Origin: Pseudarthrobacter polychromogenes
Lineage (GTDB): Bacteria; Actinomycetota; Actinomycetes; Actinomycetales; Micrococcaceae
Reading direction: 5' to 3'
DNA: 64,000 nt
Assembly: GCF_014644495.1 (NCBI RefSeq)
Contig: NZ_BMKU01000001.1
Span: 186,001-250,000, forward strand
Positions 1 to 9,665 of the stretch are shown here, one piece after another. Every line of letters begins with the position of its first letter. Position 1 is the first letter of the stretch. Below the pieces are notes generated by a model. The model was not told the DNA's origin and did not search any database. It saw only the letters and a program-made list of their open reading frames with translations. The translations under genes and the position numbers were made by a program.

Positions 1-196
1 ACACTGCAGCCACGTCCTCCAGCCCACCGGCCGCTGCCACTGCCTCCTGAAGGGCAGCCCACCAATGGTCGGGGTGGACTTCGGAGCCCTCAGGGTGGCT
101 GGCCCGGCCCTGGCGGACCAGTGCTCCGGTGTCCGCATCACGGATCACCACTTTGCAGGACTGGGTGGAGCTGTCGATGCCTGCTACGAGTGCCAT
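1..196 (-). CDS. xylB: Xylulokinase, N-terminal part (cut by window edge)
   Basis: The visible 65 codons read [20 protein letters not shown] and onward, the start of a FGGY-family carbohydrate kinase with the phosphate-binding loop D-S-S-T-Q-S near residue 8. Xylulokinase phosphorylates D-xylulose to xylulose-5-phosphate for the pentose phosphate pathway. Only the first part of the roughly 460-500 residue family length is inside the window. The start lies 4 bases after the xylA stop, so the two form one operon transcribed leftward. Assignment to xylulose rather than another FGGY sugar rests on the partner xylA and the divergent ROK regulator. Confidence 0.85.
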   Translation of the reverse strand, partial: MALVAGIDSSTQSCKVVIRDADTGALVRQGRASHPEGSEVHPDHWWAALQEAVAAAGGLEDVAAV

Positions 197-200
197 ATCT

Positions 201-1388
201 TTAGCGTGCGTTGAGGAGGTGTTCGATGGCGAGCTGGTTGAGGCGGACGAATGCGAAGGAGCGTTCGGCGGCTTTGTCGGCGTTGAAGTCTTCGAAGGCG
301 GTGGCGTCGGCGAGCAGGTCGGCGGTGGTTTCGCCGGCGGCGAGGGTGGGCTCGCCGAGCTCGAAGACGCCGGAGGCGGTGAGGGCTTCCTGGACCTGCG
401 GGTCGGCGCGGAAGGCGAGGGCGCGTTCCTTGAGCAGGAGGTACATGGACATGTTGGACTTCGCGGATTCCCAGACGCCGTCGTAGCCGTCGGTGCGGGA
501 GGGCTTGTAGTCGAAATGGCGGGGGCCGTCGTAGCGGGGTCCGCCGCCGGGGAAGCCGTTCTCGAGCAGGTCAACGGTGAAGAAGGCGCTGGTGAGGTCG
601 CCGTGGCCGAACACGAGGTCCTGGTCGTACTTGATGCCGCGCTGGCCGTTGAGGTCGATATGGAAGAGCTTGCCGGCCCACAGTGCCTGGGCGATGCCGT
701 GCGTGAAGTTCAGTCCGGCCATCTGCTCGTGCCCGGTTTCGGGGTTCAGGCCCACGATGTCGCCGTGTTCGAGCTGTGCGATGAACGCCAGGCCATGCCC
801 GACGGTGGGGAGGAAGATATCGCCGCGGGGTTCGTTGGGCTTGGGTTCGAGGGCGATGCGCAGTTTGTAGCCCTTGTCCTTGATGTAGGCGGCGGCGGTG
901 TCCACGCCTTCCTTCATCCGGTCCAGGGCTGCCGAAAGATCCTTGGACCCGTCGTATTCGCTGCCCTCACGCCCGCCCCACATCACGAAGGTTTCGGCGC
1001 CGAACTCGGCAGCGGAGTCGATGTTGCGCAGCACCTTGGACAGGGCAAAGCGGCGGATGGAGCGGTCGTTGGAGGTGAAGCCGCCGTCCTTGAACACCGG
1101 GTGGCTGAAAAGGTTGGTGGTCACCATCGGGACCTTCAGGCCGGTCTCGGCCAGGGCTGCCTTGAAGTTCTTCAGGATCAGTTCCCGCTCCGAAACCGTG
1201 GCATCGAAGGGCACCAGGTCATTGTCGTGGAAGGTGATGCCGTAGGCGCCGAGTTCCGCCAGCCGGTGCACGGCCTCCACGGGATCCAGGTCCGCGCGGG
1301 TGGCAACACCGAACGGATCGGCACCGGTCCAGCCAACGGTCCAGAGGCCAAAGGTGAACTTGTCAGCGGGAGTCGGGGAGAGAGTCAT
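201..1388 (-). CDS. xylA: Xylose isomerase
   Basis: This 395-residue protein interconverts D-xylose and D-xylulose in the cytoplasm, the first step of xylose use. Length and residues match the actinobacterial class I enzyme: the His54/Asp57 pair (F-H-D-N-D), metal and proton-relay residues Glu181 and Lys183 (L-E-P-K-P-N-E-P), and the late metal ligands around G-L-N-P-E-T-G-H and H-I-D-L-N. It leads the xylA-xylB operon and is transcribed away from the ROK regulator at 1521. A promoter reading leftward (TTGACC at 1468-1473, TATAGT at 1444-1449, 18 bases apart) overlaps the palindromic operator. Start ATG at 1388 follows AAGGAT-like bases. Confidence 0.96.
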   Translation of the reverse strand: MTLSPTPADKFTFGLWTVGWTGADPFGVATRADLDPVEAVHRLAELGAYGITFHDNDLVPFDATVSERELILKNFKAALAETGLKVPMVTTNLFSHPVFKDGGFTSNDRSIRRFALSKVLRNIDSAAEFGAETFVMWGGREGSEYDGSKDLSAALDRMKEGVDTAAAYIKDKGYKLRIALEPKPNEPRGDIFLPTVGHGLAFIAQLEHGDIVGLNPETGHEQMAGLNFTHGIAQALWAGKLFHIDLNGQRGIKYDQDLVFGHGDLTSAFFTVDLLENGFPGGGPRYDGPRHFDYKPSRTDGYDGVWESAKSNMSMYLLLKERALAFRADPQVQEALTASGVFELGEPTLAAGETTADLLADATAFEDFNADKAAERSFAFVRLNQLAIEHLLNAR

Positions 1389-1429
1389 GATGCATCCTTG
1401 CAGTCAGTTTGCCGCCGGTTGGGCAAGTT

Positions 1430-1473
1430 AGTTTATCGCTTGAACTATATAAGCGTGACTACGCTAGGGTCAA
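1430..1473. promoter_or_regulatory. Shared xylA/xylR operator and divergent promoters
   Basis: Two overlapping dyads lie between the divergent genes: AGTT-N9-AACT at 1430-1446 and CGCTT-N9-AAGCG at 1437-1455. The leftward xylA promoter has -35 TTGACC (bottom strand of 1468-1473) and -10 TATAGT (bottom strand of 1444-1449) with 18 bases between. A rightward xylR promoter can be drawn with -35 TTGAAC at 1440-1445 and -10 TAGGGT at 1465-1470, 19 bases apart. A ROK repressor bound at the dyads would cover the xylA -10 and the xylR -35 together. The sites are seen; binding is inferred. Confidence 0.6.
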
Positions 1474-1520
1474 TAGGGGCCGAAGGAAACGGTCCCGGAT
1501 CGAACCCAAGGAGAGCGGCC

Positions 1521-2747
1521 ATGGCGAGCACCGCACCTGCTACTGCACCGTCCGATGCCGGGGCGCCGGGCAACATGGCGGACGTGCGGCGGAACAACCT
1601 CGCCCTGGTCCTTGGCAGGGTGGTGCAGTCACCCGCCGGATTCCACCTGACCCGGGCCCAGCTGGCTGCGGCCACAGGGCTGACAAAAGCATCCGTTTCG
1701 AGCATCGTCCTGGATCTCCTGGACGCCGGCATCCTCCGCGAAGTCGGCCTGAGCAGGCAGGGGGAGCGGGGCCGGCCGGGGGTGGGGCTGGAGCTGAATC
1801 CGTCACGGGGCGTCATGGGTATGGAGATCAACGTTGATTACATTGCCGCGGGCGTGACGAGCCTCTCCGGGGAGCTCGTGGTGAAAGAGGTCCGGGAAAG
1901 GGACAACCGGGACAGTGCAAGCGGCGCCGTGATGTCGGCCCTCGCCGAGCTGGCCTCGGGGGTGCGGCTGGCGGCGTCTGCCCTGGGTGTCGACGTCCTG
2001 GGGGGAGGACTTGCCGTTCCCGGCCTTGTTGAGCCCGGCAGTTCGACTGTCACCGTGGCCCCCAACCTGGGCTGGGTGGACACGAAGCTGGATGTGGCCC
2101 GGTTGCTTCCCAGCGTGCCACTGGGGGTTTCCCTCTTCAACGAGGCCAATGCCGCCGCCCTCGCAGAGCTGGCCCACAGCCCGCACGGGCGGGATTTCCT
2201 GTACATCTCGGGCGAAGTGGGCGTTGGCGGCGGGCTGGTCCTGAATTCGGAGCTTTTCACTGGCCCTGAAGGCAATGCCGGGGAGGTGGGGCACATCGTG
2301 GTGGACCCCGAAGGCGCACCCTGTTCCTGCGGCGGGACGGGCTGCCTGGAGACTGTCGCGGGCCAGGACGCGATTTTTTCTGCTGCCGGAATCACCGTCA
2401 AGGGCCGGACCAGGACCGAAAGCATGGCGGACCTGCTGGGCGCCCTGGCCGCCGGCAGTCCCGCCGCGCTGACGGCCGTGCAGCAGGCGGGGAGGGCGCT
2501 GGGGGTTGCCGTGGCATCGGCGTCCCGGGTGGCCAATGTCCGCGCCGTGGTGCTCGGAGGGCACTTCGCCGTCCTTGACCAGTGGCTGCACGGCCCGCTC
2601 CTGGAAAGCCTGGCGAAGTACGCGCCCGGTGCGCTTTCCCCCGAACACGTCATGACATCCACGGTGGGGGATGCCGGGGCACTGCTGGGGGCGGCGGGCA
2701 GCGTGGTCCGGGCGCTGGTGGAGGCACCGCATCGGCTGCAGGCCTGA
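1521..2747 (+). CDS. xylR: ROK-family transcriptional repressor of the xylose genes
   Basis: A 408-residue protein with an N-terminal winged helix-turn-helix (about residues 20-75, L-T-R-A-Q-L-A-A-A-T-G-L-T-K-A-S-V-S) and a C-terminal ROK domain holding the zinc/sugar motif G-H-I-V-V-D-P-E-G-A-P-C-S-C-G-G-T-G-C. Members of this family bind DNA until a sugar lowers affinity. Its position, divergent from xylAB across a 132-base gap with an operator, makes control of xylose use the likely job. The start ATG at 1521 has AAGGAGAG at 1508-1515; the frame is open far upstream, but that part is antisense to xylA and is not used. Confidence 0.88.
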   Translation: MASTAPATAPSDAGAPGNMADVRRNNLALVLGRVVQSPAGFHLTRAQLAAATGLTKASVSSIVLDLLDAGILREVGLSRQGERGRPGVGLELNPSRGVMGMEINVDYIAAGVTSLSGELVVKEVRERDNRDSASGAVMSALAELASGVRLAASALGVDVLGGGLAVPGLVEPGSSTVTVAPNLGWVDTKLDVARLLPSVPLGVSLFNEANAAALAELAHSPHGRDFLYISGEVGVGGGLVLNSELFTGPEGNAGEVGHIVVDPEGAPCSCGGTGCLETVAGQDAIFSAAGITVKGRTRTESMADLLGALAAGSPAALTAVQQAGRALGVAVASASRVANVRAVVLGGHFAVLDQWLHGPLLESLAKYAPGALSPEHVMTSTVGDAGALLGAAGSVVRALVEAPHRLQA

Positions 2748-2832
2748 AGCGCACCCCGCTGACCTTACGCTTGGCGCTGCTTTGCCGCCGATGCTCCGGG
2801 GAGCAGAAGTGATGGGGCAGTGGTGACAAAGA

Positions 2833-2865
2833 GAAACACCCCGGTTCCGTGAACCGGGGTGTTTC
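2833..2865. terminator. Hairpin terminator between xylR and tRNA-Arg
   Basis: A perfect 15-bp stem (2833-2847 with 2851-2865) with a 3-base loop sits between the convergent xylR and tRNA-Arg genes, where it can serve both. T-rich tracts are weak, as is usual in high-GC actinobacteria. Confidence 0.75.
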
Positions 2866-2869
2866 TGGT

Positions 2870-2945
2870 TGGTGCCCCAGGAGGGAATCGAACCCCCGAC
2901 CGGCGGATTAGAAGGCCGCTGCTCTATCCCCTGAGCTACTGAGGC
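2870..2945 (-). tRNA. tRNA-Arg (anticodon UCU)
   Basis: Reading the bottom strand gives a full cloverleaf: 7-bp acceptor (GCCTCAG with CTGGGGC), D-arm, anticodon loop CTTCTAA with UCU at positions 34-36, T-loop TTCGATT, and an encoded CCA end. It decodes AGA (and AGG by wobble), rare codons in a genome this rich in G+C. Confidence 0.96.
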
Positions 2946-3161
2946 ATTGCCTTCCGGAGCTGATCTCCGGCGCCTCAAAAAGTTTACATTGCCCGGAGCG
3001 CCGGCACCGTCACCAGCGCCCCGCCCACCCACTTTTCCTCCACGGGCAGGTACTGGGCCCGGTTGTCCACATAGGCACGCCACGCCCTCGATCCCGAGGA
3101 GGGCGACGGCGATGCTGGTTCTGCCGGGTAAAGGCACCACCATTGAAGACAGGACGTAGAG

Positions 3162-3725
3162 ATGAGCGACACCATAACGATCCGGGGCTTCGTTGCCACC
3201 GAGATCAAGAGCTCCACAACACCAGGGGGAGTGGCCACCGCTTCTTTCCGGATTGGGTCCACCTCGCGGCGGCGTGACAGGGAAACAGGCACCTGGTCGG
3301 ATGGGCACACAAACTGGTTCCTGGTCCAGGGCTATCGCCACCTGGCGGGAAGCATCGGCTGCAGCATCAGGAAGGGGCAGCCCGTCATAGTCGTCGGCAA
3401 GCTGAAGATCCGCAGTTGGGAAAGGGACGGGCGGGTGTACTACTCGCACACCATTGATGCCGACGCTGTGGGCCACGACCTCACGTGGGGCACGGCCAAC
3501 TTCATCCGTTCCTCTGCAAAGCCGATCCTTTCGCTCGTGGACCAGGAGCCTCCCCTCGCCGAGGGCGAACACCGTGCCGCAGACGGACCGTTCGAAGAAC
3601 CTGAAGACAGCGACGAAGACCCGGACGGCGGCGCGGATCCGGCTGTTGCCTTCATCGAGGACACAAATGGCGAAATGGTCCCCTTGGACCTGGAAACGGG
3701 GGAACTCGCCGGATCCGGAGTGTAG
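3162..3725 (+). CDS. Single-stranded DNA-binding protein, second type
   Basis: A 187-residue protein with an OB-fold SSB domain in residues 1-110: start I-T-I-R-G-F-V-A-T-E-I, the aromatic W-F-L-V-Q-G-Y strand and the G-K-L-K-I-R-S-W strand that in this family contact single-stranded DNA. The tail from 115 is acidic (repeated E-E/D-P-D) but ends in L-A-G-S-G-V, lacking the D-D-I-P-F tip by which the main replication SSB recruits partners. It stands alone between tRNA-Arg and a lipoprotein gene, not next to rpsF/rpsR, so it is probably a paralog with a special role. ATG at 3162 has AGGA about 10 bases upstream. Confidence 0.85.
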   Translation: MSDTITIRGFVATEIKSSTTPGGVATASFRIGSTSRRRDRETGTWSDGHTNWFLVQGYRHLAGSIGCSIRKGQPVIVVGKLKIRSWERDGRVYYSHTIDADAVGHDLTWGTANFIRSSAKPILSLVDQEPPLAEGEHRAADGPFEEPEDSDEDPDGGADPAVAFIEDTNGEMVPLDLETGELAGSGV

Positions 3726-3857
3726 GAAAGCTGTTGCTGTCGTTTCCATGGCTGCCTTTGCGGGCAGGCCACGGCACCCCCGGCCGTGTCCTGCCCGTCG
3801 AGGTCTTTCCCGTCTGGGTTGCGGCGGAGATTCACCAGCCCGTGGCAGAATGACTGC

Positions 3858-4514
3858 ATGCGGCTTACCCTCGACTCCCGGCAGATTGTCATGGCGGGAA
3901 ACCCGCAGGTTGCCCGCGCCGGCTCAAGGAAACCTGCCCGGTTGTCACCGCAGCGCCCCATACGCCGCCTGCTGGCTGCTCTGTCCGTCGCCGCTCTGGC
4001 GGGATCCCTCGCAGGCTGCGTCGGCGGGACGCCGTCTGTCAACGAACCCGGTTCAGCAGCGCCTGGAGTTACGGAGCCAGGAGTAGCAGAGCCAGGAATG
4101 GCACCGTCACAGGCTGCCGGCTCAGCGGCCGCAGATCAGACAGGCGCCGGCACTCCCGGGACGCAGGACGCCGGACCCCTGGCGGATACCTCCGGGGCCG
4201 CCTCGAACGCCTCCGCTGAAGCCGCTGCCACGGAAACTGTCCGGCAGACCGTCACTGACGCGCTCGGCAGACTTGCGGCGGGAACACCCAAACCCGCCAC
4301 TGCCCAGGTGAGCGATGCACTGACGGGAGCGGGCATTGCGCCGGGGGCCCTTGAAGTGTCGCAGAGCCGGACACCTACAGGCCTGGAAGCAGATGCCATC
4401 GAGGCGGCAGTGCTCCAAGGGCGCGACTGCGTGATCGGCCAGGTCCGCGACGGTGCCGTGGCAGTGACCGTCCTGCCTGTCCTGGCCAGCGGCAAGTGCT
4501 TTGTAGGCACCTGA
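3858..4514 (+). CDS. Putative secreted lipoprotein, DUF6993-like
   Basis: The N-terminus has an Arg-rich stretch, a hydrophobic run (L-L-A-A-L-S-V-A-A-L) and a lipobox L-A-G-C with the acylated Cys at residue 54, so the protein is exported and lipid-anchored. A low-complexity linker with P-G-V-x-E-P repeats follows, then about 90 residues with two spaced cysteines (R-D-C-V-I-G and G-K-C-F-V-G) that could pair. The folded part resembles a small actinobacterial lipoprotein family (DUF6993, from memory); function unknown. The start is uncertain: ATG 3858 or ATG 3891 (N-region 11 residues shorter); neither has a clear Shine-Dalgarno. The 132 bases before it hold no gene. Confidence 0.7.
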   Translation: MRLTLDSRQIVMAGNPQVARAGSRKPARLSPQRPIRRLLAALSVAALAGSLAGCVGGTPSVNEPGSAAPGVTEPGVAEPGMAPSQAAGSAAADQTGAGTPGTQDAGPLADTSGAASNASAEAAATETVRQTVTDALGRLAAGTPKPATAQVSDALTGAGIAPGALEVSQSRTPTGLEADAIEAAVLQGRDCVIGQVRDGAVAVTVLPVLASGKCFVGT

Positions 4515-4553
4515 GCCTGTCGCGCGGAATGTGAGATATGCCTGCCAACCCAC

Positions 4554-4559
4554 TAGATT
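4554..4559 (+). promoter_or_regulatory. -10 box of leaderless ettA
   Basis: TAGATT lies 7 bases before the ettA ATG at 4567, with no Shine-Dalgarno between, so the transcript probably starts at or next to the start codon. Confidence 0.55.
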
Positions 4560-4566
4560 TGGAACC

Positions 4567-6249
<1,683 letters not shown>

Positions 6250-6304
6250 CCCGCGGCGGTATAACAAGGGGCACTGCTCCATCAACAGCGCAGGCAGAGA
6301 CAGT

Positions 6305-6347
6305 ACGGAACAGGCCGGCACCCACGTTGGGTGCCGGCCTGTTCCGT
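6305..6347. terminator. 20-bp perfect hairpin between convergent ettA and tesB
   Basis: Stem 6305-6324 pairs with 6328-6347 without mismatch around a 3-base loop. It lies between two genes that end toward each other, so it can stop transcription from both sides. Confidence 0.8.
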
Positions 6348-6374
6348 GTTCTACGCCGGGCGCGGGATTTCCGG

Positions 6375-7355
6375 TCAGTCCCGGCCGGCTTTGCGGATCT
6401 GGTGCTCCATCACCTTGGACTGGAAGGCGCCCACCACCTTGTTCTTCAGGTCCGTGGGCACCCGGACCATACCCTCCTGCGCAACGGATGCCACGTGCTG
6501 CCCCGCCTGGTTGAAGATCTTCCCCGTCGCCAGCCCGCGGGCGCCCTGCGCGCTGGGTGATTCCTGGACATACAGGAGCCACTCGTCCACGCGGGCGGGG
6601 CGGTGCCACCACATTGCGTGGTCGAGGCTGGCCACGTTCATTCCGGGGGTGATCCAGCTCAGGCCGTGGCGGCGCAGGATGGACTCAAGGAGGGTGTAGT
6701 CGCTGGCGTACGCCAGGGCCGCCCGGTGCAGGTTGGGGTTGTCCGGCATCGGCCCGAAAGTCTTCATCCAGACCGCATTGCGGGCTTCCCGCTGGCCCTT
6801 CGCGGAGACGTACAGCGGCGGATCCACGTGCCTGATGTCGAAAGGACGCTCATAGGCCCAGTGCCGCGCCACCGGGTGGTCGAATTTTCCCAGCAGGTCA
6901 GCGGTACTGGGCAGCGACTCCGGGTCCGGAATGCCGCTGGGCATCGTGGACTGGTGCTCAATCCCCTCATCCTCCCCCTGGAAGGAGGCGATCATCGACA
7001 GGATGGGCGTGCCTTCCTGGTAGGCATGGACCCGGCGTGCCGAAAAGGACCGGCCGTCGCGGAGTCGCTGGACGCCGAAGGTGATGGGCTTGTTGGCGTC
7101 GCCCGGCCGAAGGAAGTAGCCGTGCATCGAGTGAACAAAACGGTCAGGGGCCACAGTCCTGATGGATGCAACGAGCGACTGGGCCAGGACCTGGCCGCCG
7201 AACACCCGGTGGTGGGGCTGCTGCTGTGAAGGTCCCAGGAAGATGTCCTCGTCCGTCCGCGCCCCCTCCAGCTCACCGAGGTCAAGGAGGGAGATGAGCG
7301 ATGAGGTGGGATCTTCGCTGGGGAGCGCCAGCAGTCCGGCGTCGGCTTCAGTCAT
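6375..7355 (-). CDS. tesB: Acyl-CoA thioesterase II
   Basis: A 326-residue double-hotdog thioesterase that hydrolyses acyl-CoA to free fatty acid and CoA. Seen: the N-terminal hotdog signature R-V-F-G-G-Q-V-L-A-Q-S, the C-terminal S-L-D-H-A-M-W-W-H-R with the catalytic Asp, and the E-S-P-S-A-Q-G-A-R-G segment with the Ser/Gln that complete the TesB active site. N-terminal residues 1-15 are poorly conserved. A bottom-strand -10 TAGAGT (7362-7367) lies 6 bases before the ATG, so it is probably leaderless. Physiological substrate unknown. Confidence 0.93.
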   Translation of the reverse strand: MTEADAGLLALPSEDPTSSLISLLDLGELEGARTDEDIFLGPSQQQPHHRVFGGQVLAQSLVASIRTVAPDRFVHSMHGYFLRPGDANKPITFGVQRLRDGRSFSARRVHAYQEGTPILSMIASFQGEDEGIEHQSTMPSGIPDPESLPSTADLLGKFDHPVARHWAYERPFDIRHVDPPLYVSAKGQREARNAVWMKTFGPMPDNPNLHRAALAYASDYTLLESILRRHGLSWITPGMNVASLDHAMWWHRPARVDEWLLYVQESPSAQGARGLATGKIFNQAGQHVASVAQEGMVRVPTDLKNKVVGAFQSKVMEHQIRKAGRD

Positions 7356-7361
7356 GGTTCG

Positions 7362-7411
7362 ACTCTAGACGGCGCCCCGGCACTGCTCAACAAAGCCCCA
7401 GCCGGTAGTGT
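7362..7411. promoter_or_regulatory. Divergent leaderless promoters of tesB and the 7419 gene
   Basis: TAGAGT on the bottom strand (7362-7367) is 6 bases ahead of the tesB ATG, and TAGTGT on the top strand (7406-7411) is 7 bases ahead of the GTG at 7419. Neither start has a Shine-Dalgarno. Confidence 0.55.
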
Positions 7412-7418
7412 TCTTGGT

Positions 7419-8078
7419 GTGTCTGATCTCCTCACCTCGTCCTTCCGTTTTGCCGACTCCCAGGATCTTGCCGATCTGAAGACCTTCGCCACGCGGGCAA
7501 AAGCCATTGACGACGGCGCCATCCGGCTTCAGGCGGCAGGTTCCGTCCTTGCCGCGTATGTGTGCGTGCTTCGGCCGAGGCTCCTGGGCGAATCGACTCC
7601 CACGATCCTCGGGCTACGCACCATGGCCCTGGCAGAACCCTCGGCGACGGATGTGACCGTGGCATTGTCCGCGGTCCTGGACCGCTTGGCCCGCGCCGGC
7701 CAGGACGACGTCGAACTTCCCGTTCCGCCGTCCACCGTCACCGAGTCCTGGACAGGTGTGAGCGCCCCGCGGAGCGGGTGGGAGCTGATCGGCTCCCGCT
7801 CCGATGCCGAATTAAGGGAAGCCGCCGAGGCAGGCATTGCGGAGGTGGCCGGAATCGTGCCGGACAGGCCCGGTGCCCTGATCGTCAACAACGCCCGCGC
7901 CGCGGTGTGGGGCCGGGAACTCGATGCCTCGGGGCTGCCCGCCGGCGCCGCCTTCGCCGCCCTGGCCCTGGGGTTCCTTGCCGATGGCGACCAGAAGCTC
8001 TACCGGGCCGGCCGCTGGTTCCGCCTCACGGGCACCCGCGGCCACGTCCTGGCGCGGACCGGAAGCGGACTCCTCTGA
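7419..8078 (+). CDS. Conserved hypothetical protein, 219 residues
   Basis: No family with a known function is recognised. The protein is soluble-looking and alpha/beta in character, with an Ala-rich middle and no signal peptide or membrane span. The end (L-A-D-G-D-Q-K-L-Y-R-A-G-R-W-F-R-L) has the look of a short beta-sheet domain. The GTG start is set by a -10 box TAGTGT 7 bases upstream and by codon use like its neighbours. It is divergent from tesB and convergent with the globin gene, so context gives no role. Confidence 0.75.
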   Translation: MSDLLTSSFRFADSQDLADLKTFATRAKAIDDGAIRLQAAGSVLAAYVCVLRPRLLGESTPTILGLRTMALAEPSATDVTVALSAVLDRLARAGQDDVELPVPPSTVTESWTGVSAPRSGWELIGSRSDAELREAAEAGIAEVAGIVPDRPGALIVNNARAAVWGRELDASGLPAGAAFAALALGFLADGDQKLYRAGRWFRLTGTRGHVLARTGSGLL

Positions 8079-8100
8079 CCGGCGGTTACGGCGCCATCGG

Positions 8101-8550
8101 TCAGGGCGCTGAAGGGCTGTTCACCATGGACAGTGCAGCGCGCTCCATGTAGTCCCACAGGGTGCCCTCGTACAGCGGCGGAAGTTCCAGGGCGTCCACA
8201 GCCTTGCGCATGTGGAACAGCCAGCGGTCCTTGGCCTCAGGTGTCACCTTGAACGGCATGTGCCGCATGCGGAGCCGGGGGTGGCCCCGTTCCTCGCCGT
8301 AGGTGGTGGGCCCGCCCCAGTACTGCTCAAGGAACATCAGGAAGCGGCGCTTCGCCGGTGCAAGGTCCTCCTCGGGGTACATCGGCCGCAGCAGGGGATC
8401 CGTCGCCACGCCGTCGTAGAAGACATCGATCAGCTTCACGAAGGTGTCGTGCCCGCCCACGGCATCATAGAAGTTGTCGGTGTAGCCGGGCTTGCTGAAC
8501 GGATCGTTCTGCATCAGCTGCGGCCTCTGCGGTTCGATGGGAATCGTCAT
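8101..8550 (-). CDS. glbO: Group II truncated hemoglobin (GlbO type)
   Basis: A 149-residue 2/2 globin with one heme. Seen: Phe-Tyr at B9/B10 (V-F-Y-D-G-V), the proximal His F8 in L-R-M-R-H-M-P-F, and Trp G8 in K-D-R-W-L-F-H-M, all features of actinobacterial trHbO, which binds O2 tightly and is linked to respiration and oxidative or nitrosative stress. The first 20 residues are variable; an internal ATG gives a start 12 residues later, but GGAG with 7-base spacing supports 8550. The gene begins 2 bases after the mscS-like stop, so the two are co-transcribed. Confidence 0.92.
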   Translation of the reverse strand: MTIPIEPQRPQLMQNDPFSKPGYTDNFYDAVGGHDTFVKLIDVFYDGVATDPLLRPMYPEEDLAPAKRRFLMFLEQYWGGPTTYGEERGHPRLRMRHMPFKVTPEAKDRWLFHMRKAVDALELPPLYEGTLWDYMERAALSMVNSPSAP

Positions 8551-8552
8551 CG

Positions 8553-9239
8553 CTATTCTCCGGCTTTCTGCTCGGTCTTGGTGTTCTCGGCGCCGTGGTC
8601 TGAGCCCTGGTCCGTGGTGCCGTCCGGCGACTCGTGCAGGGGCACGTAGGTGCCCTGCGAGCGGTTGCCGACCCGCAGGATCTCGCCGTTGCGCAGGTAC
8701 CAGATTGCGCCGTCGTCGGACCGGACGCGGGTTATGCGCAGGCCCATTGATTCCACCACGCCCACCACCTCGCTGGTTTCGATCACGTCGCCGATGCCGA
8801 ACTGGTCTTCAATGGTAATGAAAATACCTGCCAGGAAGTCGCGGATCAGCTGCTGGGCGCCGAAGCCGATGGCCACACCCAGGATGCCGACGCTGGTCAG
8901 CAGGGGTGCGATGTTGATGTCCAGGTTCTGCAGGACGTACATGCCGGTGATGACCACCACCAGTACCCCCACGATGCTGTTGAGCAGTGAACCGATGGTT
9001 TCCGCACGCTGTACGCGCCGTTCATGGTCCAGGGCCCTGAAGGCAGGGGCGGCCCACTTGAAGGTGGGTTTTTTGAAGAAGTTGCTGCCTGCCGCCACGC
9101 GCCGGGTGATGCGGGAGATGACGAAGGTGGCCACCAGCCAGATGGCAACGCCGACGCCGAGGCTGATCACGATGCCGGTGACGCTGATGCCGTCCGGCTC
9201 GCTGGCGGCGGAAGGAAGGATGGACAACGTGCTGACCAT
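8553..9239 (-). CDS. MscS-family mechanosensitive ion channel
   Basis: A 228-residue membrane protein. After a short periplasmic start there is a transmembrane span at about 18-40, a second hydrophobic span near 85-105, and the pore helix region G-I-L-G-V-A-I-G-F-G-A-Q-Q-L-I-R-D, the hallmark of MscS TM3, followed by the beta domain (F-G-I-G-D-V-I-E). Members open under membrane tension to release solutes on osmotic downshock. The protein is short at the C-terminus, lacking much of the cytoplasmic vestibule, as in several small actinobacterial members. First gene of a two-gene operon with the globin. Confidence 0.9.
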   Translation of the reverse strand: MVSTLSILPSAASEPDGISVTGIVISLGVGVAIWLVATFVISRITRRVAAGSNFFKKPTFKWAAPAFRALDHERRVQRAETIGSLLNSIVGVLVVVITGMYVLQNLDINIAPLLTSVGILGVAIGFGAQQLIRDFLAGIFITIEDQFGIGDVIETSEVVGVVESMGLRITRVRSDDGAIWYLRNGEILRVGNRSQGTYVPLHESPDGTTDQGSDHGAENTKTEQKAGE

Positions 9240-9357
9240 AAGGGGGTAGTACTCCTGCTGTTGTTTGGCTGTGCCGGGAAGGGAGTGCCGTGCTGCCGGT
9301 TACGCCCGGCGCGGACGGCTCTGTTCTCCTTCAACACTATCGCCGCAGCCTCTCAAC

Positions 9358-9604
9358 ATGCGCATTCTCGTCCTCGGCGGAACGGCCTTCCTCTCCGCAG
9401 AAATCGTCCGCAGCGCCGTGGCGGCCGGGCATGACGTCATTTGCCTGGCGCGCGGTTCCGCCCCAGGATGCATCCTGGCTCAGGGCGGACCGTTCACTGG
9501 GCGGGAACGCCTACGCCGACGCGACGGGGGAGTGGGACGCCGTGGTCGACGTCGCCCGCGATCCTGTCCCTGCCACTGAGGCGCTCGAGGCCCTCGCAGA
9601 ACTG
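9358..9604 (+). pseudogene. Remnant of an NAD-dependent epimerase/reductase
   Basis: The first codons give M-R-I-L-V-L-G-G-T-A-F-L-S, a Rossmann dinucleotide-binding start, and continue through A-G-H-D-V-I-C-L-A-R-G. Around 9465-9480 the sensible frame shifts by one base: the other frame reads W-L-R-A-D-R-S-L-G-G-N-A-Y and then E-W-D-A-V-V-D-V-A-R-D-P, typical next segments of the family. The coding sequence then stops at about residue 83, where a 48-base palindrome begins; the remaining roughly 200-250 residues are absent. So both a frameshift and a 3' deletion are present. Confidence 0.75.
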
Positions 9605-9605
9605 A

Positions 9606-9653
9606 GTAGCGCTATGTGTCGTTTTGAGCCCTGAAAACGACACTTAGCGCTAC
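9606..9653. repeat. Long imperfect palindrome at the pseudogene break point
   Basis: Two 20-base arms (9606-9625 and 9634-9653) match in inverted orientation at 19 of 20 positions around an 8-base spacer. The arms carry AGCGCTA and GTGTCGTTTT. There is no T tract typical of a terminator, and it sits exactly where the pseudogene is cut, so it looks like a small mobile or REP-type palindrome, though a terminator role between convergent genes is also possible. Confidence 0.65.
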
Positions 9654-9665
9654 CTGGTTGGGCCA

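Noticed and set aside
129-1520. 464-codon extension of the xylR frame upstream of 1521
   Set aside because: It is the antisense of xylA and lacks any regulator-like sequence; the ribosome site and HTH start at 1521.
2870-2945. Integration site of a mobile element at tRNA-Arg
   Set aside because: No integrase, no repeat of the tRNA 3' end nearby, and flanking genes are ordinary chromosomal ones.
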